8,001 bases of DNA from Porticoccaceae bacterium (lineage in GTDB: Bacteria > Pseudomonadota > Gammaproteobacteria > Pseudomonadales > Porticoccaceae), in contig JALOAH010000135.1 in assembly GCA_023228865.1 (NCBI GenBank), forward strand, positions 1 to 8,001, written 5' to 3'. Below, in pieces: positions 1 to 5,649 of the stretch. The position numbers and the translations under genes were made by a program. A model generated the notes under the pieces. The model was not told the DNA's origin, did no database searches, and saw only the letters and a program-made list of their open reading frames with translations. Positions within the stretch are counted from its first letter, which is position 1; each line of letters starts with the position of its first letter.

Positions 1-471
1 CCCCAGCTCGCGGGCGAGGCGGATTTGATGTTTGTCGGGATCCATGAAAAGGCTGACCCGCATACCCTTGTCCCGCAATTGTTTAACCACGGGTTCGAGC
101 TGGGCAGCGCTGTTATCAAGGTTAAAACCGTGATCCGAGGTGAGTTGGTCATCGCTGTCCGGTACCAGGGTACACTGGTGCGGACGGGTTTCCATGGCCA
201 GGGCAATAAAGCCGGGATAACTGCCCTGTGCCGGGGCAAAGGGATTGCCCTCAACATTAAATTCAATGCCTGGATGAGCCGATACCAGCGCTGCCAAGTC
301 CCGCACATCCTGGGGGCGAATATGGCGCTGATCCGGGCGGGGGTGAACCGTAATGCCGTCGGCGCCTGCCGCCAGGCAGACTTTGGCGTGCTCTGGTACT
401 GAAGGATAATTGCCATCACGGGAATTTCTGATCAGGGCAATTTTATTGAGGTTGATACTGAGTTTGATCAT
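1..471 (-). CDS. pdxJ: Pyridoxine 5'-phosphate synthase, 3' end outside window
   Basis: PdxJ condenses 1-deoxy-D-xylulose 5-phosphate with 3-amino-2-oxopropyl phosphate to form pyridoxine 5'-phosphate, the last ring-forming step of DXP-dependent vitamin B6 synthesis in the cytosol. 157 codons are visible, against about 240 residues in the family; the frame is open to base 1. The protein begins MIKLSINLNKIALIRNSR, the phosphate/substrate-binding N-terminal strand. TVHPRPDQRHIR (41-52) holds the conserved His43, Arg45 and His50. Glu70 in IEFNVEG lies where the catalytic Glu of E. coli PdxJ is expected, and METRPHQCTLVPD (93-105) is the next conserved strand. The ATG at 471 is fixed by homology and overlaps the cyclophilin stop as ATGA, so translation is probably coupled. 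By wording (NLNKIALIRN, EFNVEG, LTSDHG) it resembles the Bacteroidetes/delta type more than the E. coli type. That is recalled from family knowledge, not computed. Confidence 0.93.
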   Translation of the reverse strand, partial: MIKLSINLNKIALIRNSRDGNYPSVPEHAKVCLAAGADGITVHPRPDQRHIRPQDVRDLAALVSAHPGIEFNVEGNPFAPAQGSYPGFIALAMETRPHQCTLVPDSDDQLTSDHGFNLDNSAAQLEPVVKQLRDKGMRVSLFMDPDKHQIRLARELG

Positions 472-1064
472 TGCTTTGGAATTTCCCTAATGGAGAGAAT
501 TCGAATGGGTTCGTCGGGGAGATGCTGGAATTTAGCGGTGCGCCGCACCTGAGTGTTGCCAATACGATCGACCACTCCCATGCCTTCAACCACTTGGCCG
601 AAAACCGTATAACCGGGTTTATCTGCAGCTGGATCCAGGTTGCTGTTGTCGTTGAGGTTGACAAAAAACTGCGCCCGGGCGCTGTCAGGGTCGGCGTGTC
701 GCGCCATGGCCAAAGTGCCGCGGCGGTTTTTCAGGCCATTGCCGGATTCGTTGACAATAGTGTCGCCGCTGGGATTTTTTTCGGATAAATCAAAAGTGTA
801 GCCGCCGGTCTGAATGACAAAGTTACGCACCACGCGGTGAAAAACCAGGCCGTCATAGTAGTAGCTGCGCACATAGCGAAGAAAGTTTGCCACTGTGGCG
901 GGGGCTTTGTCGGGATAGAGTTCAGCGCGGAAATCGCCGAAATCCGTTTTTATCAGCACCTCAACAGGGGGCTTGCTGTGGTTGTCATCCGTTGCCCCCT
1001 GGGCAAAAACGCTGGTGGTGGCGGCGATCAAAAAAATCAGGCGGATCAGCTGTTTTATGGTCAA
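468..1064 (-). CDS. ppiA: Periplasmic cyclophilin-type peptidyl-prolyl isomerase
   Basis: A 198-residue cyclophilin that catalyses cis-trans isomerisation of Xaa-Pro bonds, predicted to act in the periplasm. Residues 1-21 form a signal peptide: Lys and Arg, then a hydrophobic LIFLIAATTSV core and a cleavage site after VFA. The cyclophilin domain spans about 33-195 and contains FHRV with catalytic Arg77, NFVIQ (Phe82, Gln85), the AQFFVN core (131-136) and YTVFGQVVEGM (152-162). It resembles E. coli PpiA over its length (190 residues there). The start is TTG at 1064: an in-frame TGA lies just upstream, and AGGAG at 1078-1074 is 9 nt away. An ATG at 1072 is in another frame and too close to the AGGAG. 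The TGA stop overlaps the pdxJ ATG by 4 nt. The symbol is assigned by resemblance and signal peptide; paralogous cyclophilins exist. Confidence 0.92.
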   Translation of the reverse strand: MTIKQLIRLIFLIAATTSVFAQGATDDNHSKPPVEVLIKTDFGDFRAELYPDKAPATVANFLRYVRSYYYDGLVFHRVVRNFVIQTGGYTFDLSEKNPSGDTIVNESGNGLKNRRGTLAMARHADPDSARAQFFVNLNDNSNLDPAADKPGYTVFGQVVEGMGVVDRIGNTQVRRTAKFQHLPDEPIRILSIREIPKQ

Positions 1065-1073
1065 GGGACATCA

Positions 1074-1078
1074 CTCCT
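1074..1078 (-). promoter_or_regulatory. Ribosome binding site that fixes the ppiA TTG start
   Basis: On the minus strand this reads AGGAG, 9 nt before the TTG at 1064. An in-frame TGA lies between it and that TTG, so no upstream start is possible. This is the main support for the non-ATG start of the cyclophilin gene. Confidence 0.7.
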
Positions 1079-1126
1079 GACGGTTGCTTGAGGTGATTGC
1101 CGGGCAGGGGCTTGCCGACTCTGCCG

Positions 1127-1798
1127 TTAATTCCATTCCGAAAAGCGTCTTTTTGGCTTTAGCTGGGGAATCAGTATGGACAGCAGGGCGCCGAGAAATA
1201 CGGCTATGCCGCCGTAGATAAACCATTTTTGCGAGTTGTTGCTGACCAGCTGGTCGCGGGTGGCGGTGAGCACATCCACCTCACTTTGCAGGATGCGGTT
1301 TTCCTTCACCAGGGATTCGTTTTGCTCCTGCAGGGTTAGGGCATTGGCGGAGAGTTTTTTGATGGTGGCGAGTTCGCTTTCGATTTCACTGCTGTGATTT
1401 TGCAGCTCGCTGTACTGTTGTTCAATATGGCTATTGGCAGCCTCCAGTTCGGCAACACGGGCTTTTAACTGGTCATTGTCTTCCACCAGCATTCGCGTGT
1501 TGGCTTCTGCTGCACTGAGGCGTTCTTTGGCAATGGGGTTTGTTACCAGGTACTGCAGGGGGAGCCAGCCTTTCAGTCCTGTGGCCGTGGTCACCAGCGC
1601 CCAGTCATTTTCGCTGGTTTCCAGTTCGAGCTTGGTGCCCGCCACCAGACCCTGGTGAATAATCGTACAGCTACTGCAGGGAGATTTGCGCAGCGGAACC
1701 CGCAACTCATCGGAAATAAAGCGGGTTTCAGCACTGGCCAGAAAACTCCAGGTTGCCAGAAACAATGCCGTCAAAAAACGAATTCTAAAAGCATGCAT
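1127..1798 (-). CDS. YgiM-like SH3b-domain, coiled-coil, membrane-anchored protein
   Basis: A 223-residue envelope protein of the bacterial SH3 family typified by E. coli YgiM; its molecular role is unknown. It has a signal peptide at 1-23 (cleavage after ASA), then a bacterial SH3 domain at about 24-86 beginning ETRFISDELRVPLRKSPC. A long polar coiled coil follows at about 90-190. A single membrane span lies at about 192-211 (WFIYGGIAVFLGALLSILI), and a basic tail KPKRR ends the protein. The WF-YGG span followed by a Lys/Arg tail matches the C-terminus of YgiM closely. The frame stays open to 1966, but that extension would overlap yciI by 98 nt and place 56 unrelated residues before a perfect signal peptide, so ATG 1798 is chosen. 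Its Shine-Dalgarno is weak and lies inside a small hairpin. A Cys41-Ser-Ser-Cys44 pair sits inside the SH3 domain. Confidence 0.88.
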   Translation of the reverse strand: MHAFRIRFLTALFLATWSFLASAETRFISDELRVPLRKSPCSSCTIIHQGLVAGTKLELETSENDWALVTTATGLKGWLPLQYLVTNPIAKERLSAAEANTRMLVEDNDQLKARVAELEAANSHIEQQYSELQNHSSEIESELATIKKLSANALTLQEQNESLVKENRILQSEVDVLTATRDQLVSNNSQKWFIYGGIAVFLGALLSILIPQLKPKRRFSEWN

Positions 1799-1811
1799 AG
1801 GTTTTGAACCT
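1799..1811 (-). promoter_or_regulatory. Small hairpin enclosing the only Shine-Dalgarno-like bases of the SH3 gene
   Basis: The minus strand reads AGGTT, CAA, AACCT, a perfect 5-bp stem with a 3-nt loop. It ends immediately before the ATG at 1798. The AGG is the only Shine-Dalgarno-like run nearby and would be paired. The structure is short and could be chance. If real, it would reduce translation of the SH3 gene relative to its neighbours. Confidence 0.3.
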
Positions 1812-1868
1812 GTGAAAGAATTATGCGGGTTTCCCTTTCTGAAAGAGCTGACGCCGTATGGGTAAAGT

Positions 1869-2168
1869 TTACGGAAAGGCAAGCCGGTAGGGCTTGACGA
1901 CCACGCTGGCATAGACACCTGCTGCCAGGTATGGGTCTGCATCTGCCCACTGCTGTGCCTGGTCAAGACTGTCGAATTCCGCGATCACGAGACTGCCGGT
2001 AAAACCGGCCTCCCCTGGATCCTCGCCGTCAATAGCGGGGTGAGCCCCTGCCGCCAGCAGACGCCCCTGGTCAAAAAGGCTCTGCAGCCGGGCGATGTGG
2101 GCTGGCCGTGTCTGCCGTCTTTTTTCCAGGCTATTCTCTATATCGGTGCTGATAATGGCATACCACAT
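1869..2168 (-). CDS. yciI: YciI family protein
   Basis: 99 residues, the normal length for YciI, a small cytosolic ferredoxin-like-fold (dimeric alpha/beta barrel) protein whose reaction in most bacteria is not established. The hallmark segments are [17 protein letters not shown] (13-29) with conserved His24, [11 protein letters not shown] (31-41) with Asp33, [13 protein letters not shown] (55-67), and the [15 protein letters not shown] motif (72-86). The His/Asp pair has been proposed as an active site in the family. The ATG at 2168 lies 3 nt after the stop of the upstream membrane-protein gene. AAAGGA sits about 10 nt before the ATG. The two are therefore almost certainly co-transcribed. 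In many gammaproteobacteria yciI sits beside a septation membrane-protein gene (ispZ/yciB); here the partner is a VC0807-type protein. Confidence 0.94.
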   Translation of the reverse strand: MWYAIISTDIENSLEKRRQTRPAHIARLQSLFDQGRLLAAGAHPAIDGEDPGEAGFTGSLVIAEFDSLDQAQQWADADPYLAAGVYASVVVKPYRLAFP

Positions 2169-2171
2169 GAC

Positions 2172-2933
2172 TTACTTGTCCTTTGCTTTGTGTCTGATCA
2201 TTTCTTCAAGTTGCAATCCGGTCAGTCTGGTAATGCCTCGAAAGAGGTAAAACATGGAGGCCATCATCACCAGGGTGGCGGGAAGGGCAATAACCGGAAA
2301 GCTGAGGGCGGTCATTGTACCTAGCTGTTCGTTATATGCCACTGATCCCGGTTGGGATGTCACTATGGTAATGGCGAGAACATAATTGAGAACCGCGGAG
2401 AGAAAAAAAGAGCTGGCCACCAACCAGGAGGCGGTTTTCAGCAACTGCTCAAATCTGGCGGTGGCACTGCGCCGCTCCAGCGCCTGGCGAATGGCTCCTG
2501 TGTCGAGAATGGTGTCGTTATAAATAAAGGTTTTCACCAGTGGGTAGGGGGTTTTGATGGACACCAGGGTGGCCAGGCCGAAAATCGTCGGCACGGCGGC
2601 TTCTTTCATGGCCAGATACTTGGGATCCAGTCCCAGCAGGCTGATGCCACCGGTCATGATGATGCTGAAAATACCCAGCACAGAAAACAGATTTACCTTC
2701 TGGGTGCGAACAACATCCCGTATGCCATAGGCGACGGGAAATGCAAGAGCGACAAGAATGCCATTGGTGACGCCCAGGTAGTCGTCACCGCTCAGCTTGG
2801 TCAAAATCAGGGTGGGAATAATGATATTGAAAAGCAGATTGACCAACAGATTCTCGGCCTTGTGTTCCTTGGCTTTCACCGTTGCTGTGGTGGCTTCCGT
2901 CACTGCGCCGCGTTCATTCACACTTTCATTCAT
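2172..2933 (-). CDS. VC0807-family integral membrane protein
   Basis: 253 residues with about six predicted membrane spans near residues 28-46, 54-71, 82-100, 112-128, 167-190 and 208-231. A polar cytosolic-type loop (129-166) lies between spans 4 and 5, and the C-terminus is charged. Segments such as ENLLVNLLFN, YPLVKTFIYND and FFLSAVLNYVLA match what I recall of the VC0807 family, whose function is unknown. It is named after a Vibrio cholerae protein and often lies beside yciI. The frame is open to 3125, but the first 64 residues of that extension are low-quality sequence running across a good promoter. The ATG at 2933 (MNESVNERG) is therefore chosen. No Shine-Dalgarno is visible before it (CAGTCCCCT), so the start is less certain than the gene. 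It is the first gene of the minus-strand cluster. Confidence 0.85.
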   Translation of the reverse strand: MNESVNERGAVTEATTATVKAKEHKAENLLVNLLFNIIIPTLILTKLSGDDYLGVTNGILVALAFPVAYGIRDVVRTQKVNLFSVLGIFSIIMTGGISLLGLDPKYLAMKEAAVPTIFGLATLVSIKTPYPLVKTFIYNDTILDTGAIRQALERRSATARFEQLLKTASWLVASSFFLSAVLNYVLAITIVTSQPGSVAYNEQLGTMTALSFPVIALPATLVMMASMFYLFRGITRLTGLQLEEMIRHKAKDK

Positions 2934-2974
2934 AGGGGACTGCGTTTTGTTGGGGGGGATAGGGTAGAATGGCC

Positions 2975-3003
2975 ATTTTAGAGACAAGGCGTTCTGTTCA
3001 CAA
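2975..3003 (-). promoter_or_regulatory. Predicted sigma-70 promoter of the minus-strand gene cluster
   Basis: On the minus strand, TTGTGA (3003-2998, 4 of 6 to TTGACA) is separated by exactly 17 nt from TAAAAT (2980-2975, 5 of 6 to TATAAT). Transcription would begin near 2967, giving a leader of about 34 nt before the ATG at 2933. The position also argues against the longer frame starting at 3125. Confidence 0.55.
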
Positions 3004-3142
3004 CGCATTGTACCAGTGTCGCTGTCTGTGGGTGTACCGATTTGGCTGCGCCCGCTCCCTGAGTCAGCCAGGGCGGTTGAGTGCTGATTCACCGCTGCGG
3101 AACCCGCACCTAATAGCGGCAACAACGAAGAATATGACAGGA

Positions 3143-3160
3143 TCGCCAGCGTAGTGGCGA
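3143..3160 (+). promoter_or_regulatory. Hairpin immediately upstream of yciO
   Basis: TCGCCA and TGGCGA form a perfect 6-bp inverted repeat around GCGTAG, ending 9 nt before the yciO ATG, where a Shine-Dalgarno would be expected. None is visible. It could be a translational control structure or chance. Confidence 0.35.
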
Positions 3161-3169
3161 ATATCAGCT

Positions 3170-3793
3170 ATGAGTGAATTTTTATACATCCATCCGGAAA
3201 ACCCCCAGCAACGCCTGATTCACCAGGCGGCGGACATCATTCGTGGCGGCGGCGTGGCGGTGTATCCCACAGACTCCGCCTATGCCCTGGGCTGCCATCT
3301 TGGCGACAAGGGGGCGATGGAAACCATACGGCAGATTCGCCAGCTGGATAAAAACCACAACTTTACCCTGATGTGCCGGGATCTGTCGGAGATAGCCTCC
3401 TATGCCAAGGTCAACAACCAGATTTTTCGCATGCTCAAGGCGAACACGCCGGGCGCCTATACCTTTATCCTCGAGGCCACGTCCGAGGTACCGCGACGCC
3501 TGATGCACCCGAAACGCAAAACCATCGGCCTTAGAATTCCGGCTAACCCTATTGCTCTTGCGCTTTTGGAAGAGCTCAACGAACCGATGATGAGTGTCAC
3601 CTTGATCATGCCCGGCGATGAGCTGCCCCTCACCGACCCCTATGATATCCGCGCCGCACTTGAGCGCCGGGTTGACCTGATTATCGACGGCGGTTACTGC
3701 GGGCTGGAGCCAACCACCGTCATTGATATGACCGGCGATTACCCGCAGCTGCGCCGCCAGGGCATGGGTGATTTTTCGCCTTTTGAGGCTTAA
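3170..3793 (+). CDS. yciO: YciO, Sua5/YrdC-family putative RNA-binding protein
   Basis: 207 residues, matching E. coli YciO (206) along its length. It is a paralogue of TsaC/Sua5, which make threonylcarbamoyl-AMP for t6A tRNA modification. The exact role of YciO is not settled, so function should not be copied from TsaC. The single domain shows GGGVAVYPTDSAYALGC (27-43), the KNHNFTLMCRDL segment (61-72), the PKRKTIGLRIP strand (114-124), and the terminal PTTVIDMTGDYPQLRRQGMG region (181-200). The N-terminus MSEFLYIHPENPQQRLI fits the family start. An in-frame TAG at 3152 excludes anything longer. No strong Shine-Dalgarno is present. The gene is followed by a 98-nt gap with a separate promoter for scpA. 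Confidence 0.95.
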   Translation: MSEFLYIHPENPQQRLIHQAADIIRGGGVAVYPTDSAYALGCHLGDKGAMETIRQIRQLDKNHNFTLMCRDLSEIASYAKVNNQIFRMLKANTPGAYTFILEATSEVPRRLMHPKRKTIGLRIPANPIALALLEELNEPMMSVTLIMPGDELPLTDPYDIRAALERRVDLIIDGGYCGLEPTTVIDMTGDYPQLRRQGMGDFSPFEA

Positions 3794-3802
3794 CGGTTGA
3801 GT

Positions 3803-3816
3803 TTGTGTCGGCACAA
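3803..3816 (+). repeat. Short inverted repeat after the yciO stop
   Basis: TTGTG, TCGG, CACAA forms a perfect 5-bp stem with a 4-nt loop, starting 10 nt after the yciO stop codon. No T-tract follows, so it is not a typical intrinsic terminator. It may only cap the yciO transcript or be chance. Confidence 0.3.
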
Positions 3817-3822
3817 GCACTG

Positions 3823-3856
3823 GCTGATAGGGGGTTTCACTGTAGCCCTTATCAGC
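3823..3856 (+). repeat. 11-bp inverted repeat overlapping the scpA promoter
   Basis: GCTGATAGGGG (3823-3833) pairs with CCCTTATCAGC (3846-3856) over 11 positions with one G-T wobble, leaving a 12-nt loop. The repeat spans the predicted -35 box and most of the spacer of the scpA promoter, ending 3 nt before TATAAT. Without a T-run after it, it looks more like an operator or a leader structure of read-through yciO RNA than a terminator. Confidence 0.5.
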
Positions 3857-3865
3857 AGGTATAAT
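3836..3865 (+). promoter_or_regulatory. Predicted promoter of scpA-scpB-rluB
   Basis: A perfect TATAAT at 3860-3865 follows TTCACT (3836-3841, 4 of 6 to TTGACA) with an 18-nt spacer. Initiation would fall near 3872, about 20 nt before the scpA GTG. The -35 box lies in the loop of an 11-bp inverted repeat. Confidence 0.55.
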
Positions 3866-3891
3866 CCTCGGTCAATAATTGGAATCTCAAT

Positions 3892-4770
3892 GTGATCGCT
3901 GAAAATACCGACAATCTGCCAGAAACCGAGGTCGAGGATGATCAGTGTGAAGACAGTGAAGAGTCCGGCTCTGTAGATCCTCTTCAGTCTGAAATGCCTT
4001 TTGCCATGGTCTACGGCAAGGCCTATACCGCTCTGCCGAAGGATCTCTATATTCCTCCGGAAGCTCTTGAAGTTTTTCTCGAAGCCTTTGAAGGGCCGCT
4101 GGATCTGCTGCTGTACCTGATCAAGAAGCAGAACATCGACATTCTCGAAATCAATGTTGCCGAAATCACCCGCCAGTACATGGGCTACATTGAAATGATG
4201 ACGTCAATGACCTTTGAGTTGGCGGCTGAATATATGGTGATGGCGGCCATGCTCACTGAAATCAAGTCGCGAATGCTGCTGCCCCGCCAAAAAGAGGAAG
4301 AAGACGAAGATGACCCGAGGGCGGAACTGATTCGCCGTCTTCAAGAATACGAGCGTTTCAAGAAAGCGGCGGAAGATCTCGACGAAATCCCCCGCCTTGG
4401 CCGCGACGCCTTCCTTGCCAGCGCCAGGGAGCCGGATTTCAACAGCCAGCGCCCCCACCCTGATGTGGATATGAAACAGTTGTTATTGGCTTTTGCCGAT
4501 GTCCTTAAAAGGGCGTCCCTGACCAAGTCCCACCATATACAGTTGGAACAGCTGTCCACCCGGGAGCGCATGAGTCAAGTGCTTGAGCGCCTGCAAAGCC
4601 AGCAGTTTGTGCCCTTTGTGGCTCTGTTCAGACTGTCGGAAGGGCGCCAGGGCGTGATTGTGACATTTCTCGCGGTGATGGAGCTTATCAAGGAATCTCT
4701 GGTGGAAATTGTCCAGAACGATATGTTTGGTCCCATTCATGTCAAGGCGCGCACGGGAGCGACGCAATGA
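3892..4770 (+). CDS. scpA: Segregation and condensation protein A
   Basis: ScpA is the kleisin subunit that bridges SMC head domains and binds ScpB dimers in the bacterial condensin complex, acting on the nucleoid. The frame gives 292 residues, longer than typical ScpA (about 250) because of an acidic, disordered N-terminus (1-34). The conserved part starts at MPFAMVYGK (35). The kleisin hallmark FLEAFEGPLDLLLYLIKKQN is at 62-81, and the helix ELAAEYMVMAAMLTEIKSRM at 109-128. An acidic linker (135-142) follows, and the C-terminal winged helix includes VTFLAVMELIKES (257-269). The start is taken as GTG 3892: the ATG two bases upstream reads straight into TGA, and GGA lies 8 nt before the GTG. 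A start at Met35 is possible but has no better signal. scpB follows at 57 nt. Confidence 0.93.
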   Translation: MIAENTDNLPETEVEDDQCEDSEESGSVDPLQSEMPFAMVYGKAYTALPKDLYIPPEALEVFLEAFEGPLDLLLYLIKKQNIDILEINVAEITRQYMGYIEMMTSMTFELAAEYMVMAAMLTEIKSRMLLPRQKEEEDEDDPRAELIRRLQEYERFKKAAEDLDEIPRLGRDAFLASAREPDFNSQRPHPDVDMKQLLLAFADVLKRASLTKSHHIQLEQLSTRERMSQVLERLQSQQFVPFVALFRLSEGRQGVIVTFLAVMELIKESLVEIVQNDMFGPIHVKARTGATQ

Positions 4771-4827
4771 AGTTGCCGCAGAAAGCCGCTGTTGGCGCTG
4801 GCAAAACAGGAGTCTGGAATCGCTGAA

Positions 4828-5649
4828 ATGGCTACAGAAATCGATAGCAAGACATTGAAAAATATCGTTGAAGCGGCTCTTCTTGCCGCCGGTCAGTCTG
4901 TTACTCTCGACAAGCTCGGCGAGCTTTTCGACGAGGACTCCAGGCCGCCAAATGAAGAATTTGTCGCCGTTCTCGACGCTATTGATGCCGACTGTAAAGA
5001 CCGCAGTTTCGAACTCAAACGCACCGCCAGCGGCTACAGATTTCAGGTGCGCCAGGAGTTGGCGCCGTGGATTTCCCGGCTGTGGGAAGAAAAGCCGAAA
5101 AAATATTCCCGGGCGCTGCTGGAAACCCTGGTGCTGATCGCCTACCGCCAGCCCATTACCCGCGGCGACATCGAGCAAATTCGCGGTGTTGCCGTGAGTT
5201 CCGATATTATTCGCACCCTGATGGAGAGGGAGTGGGTTCGCGTTGTCGGGCACCGCGACGTTCCGGGTCGCCCGGCACTGTTTGCCACCACCCGGCAGTT
5301 TCTCGATTACTTCAATCTGAAAAGTCTGGAGGAACTTCCACCCCTGGATGAAATTCGTGACCTCGACAGCATTAATGTCGAGCTCAACTTTGGTCTGGGC
5401 AGGGACAGCGATGGGGGCGACATCCCCGTGGTACTTGGCGCTGGTGAAAACCGCGATGACAGCGACGGTAACGACGATGGTGAAAATCCCGCCGAGTCGC
5501 CAGATGCCACAAACCACAAGGCTGAATCCCCTGATTCAGCAGGCTTGAATGATCAGGCCACTGCCGACGAGAACCCGGAAATCGGGGACGGCAGTCAACC
5601 CAATGGGGCAGAAATTCTCAACCTGCCCGTGAATGAAAGACAATCATGA
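4828..5649 (+). CDS. scpB: Segregation and condensation protein B
   Basis: ScpB is a tandem winged-helix protein that dimerises on ScpA and regulates the SMC complex. From ATG 4828 it has 273 residues. The first winged helix is about 7-88 (LKNIVEAALLAAGQSVTLDK). The second is about 92-170 and holds the family signature YSRALLETLVLIAYRQPITR at 93-112, then RTLMEREWVRVVGHRDVPGR. Residues about 190-273 are an acidic, Asn/Asp/Ser/Pro-rich tail of low complexity, beyond the conserved domain. An alternative in-frame TTG at 4792 would add MALAKQESGIAE. Its support is no better, and ATG 4828 with GGAA 9 nt upstream starts at the usual family position. The stop overlaps the rluB start by 4 nt (ATGA), coupling the two. 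Confidence 0.92.
   Translation: MATEIDSKTLKNIVEAALLAAGQSVTLDKLGELFDEDSRPPNEEFVAVLDAIDADCKDRSFELKRTASGYRFQVRQELAPWISRLWEEKPKKYSRALLETLVLIAYRQPITRGDIEQIRGVAVSSDIIRTLMEREWVRVVGHRDVPGRPALFATTRQFLDYFNLKSLEELPPLDEIRDLDSINVELNFGLGRDSDGGDIPVVLGAGENRDDSDGNDDGENPAESPDATNHKAESPDSAGLNDQATADENPEIGDGSQPNGAEILNLPVNERQS

Larger units (their letters stand above)
2934..3169. other. Divergent intergenic region, no supported gene
   Basis: 236 nt between the divergent VC0807-family gene and yciO. It holds the minus-strand promoter and, at its right end, a hairpin before yciO. A plus-strand frame at 2969-3154 (61 codons) and the N-terminal extension of the minus-strand gene both cross it, but neither resembles a protein. 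In many gammaproteobacteria a PHP-domain phosphoesterase gene (trpH) precedes yciO; nothing here is long enough to be it. I see no convincing plus-strand promoter. Confidence 0.6.

Noticed and set aside
1799..1966. 56-residue N-terminal extension of the SH3 protein
   Set aside because: It overlaps yciI and would bury a clear signal peptide; the ATG at 1798 fits the family.
2969..3154. 61-codon plus-strand frame upstream of yciO, with AGGG before its ATG
   Set aside because: Its composition is not protein-like, it overlaps the minus-strand promoter, and it has no family resemblance, including to the PHP protein often found there.
3182..3820. 212-codon minus-strand frame across yciO
   Set aside because: It is antisense to a full-length, well-conserved YciO and shows no recognisable domain.
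4767..4826. 19-codon frame overlapping the scpA stop by ATGA
   Set aside because: It is too short, lacks any recognisable product, and is better explained as the untranslated gap before scpB.
4483..5517. 344-codon minus-strand frame across scpA and scpB
   Set aside because: Both plus-strand genes are unmistakable and this frame is a codon-bias shadow of them.
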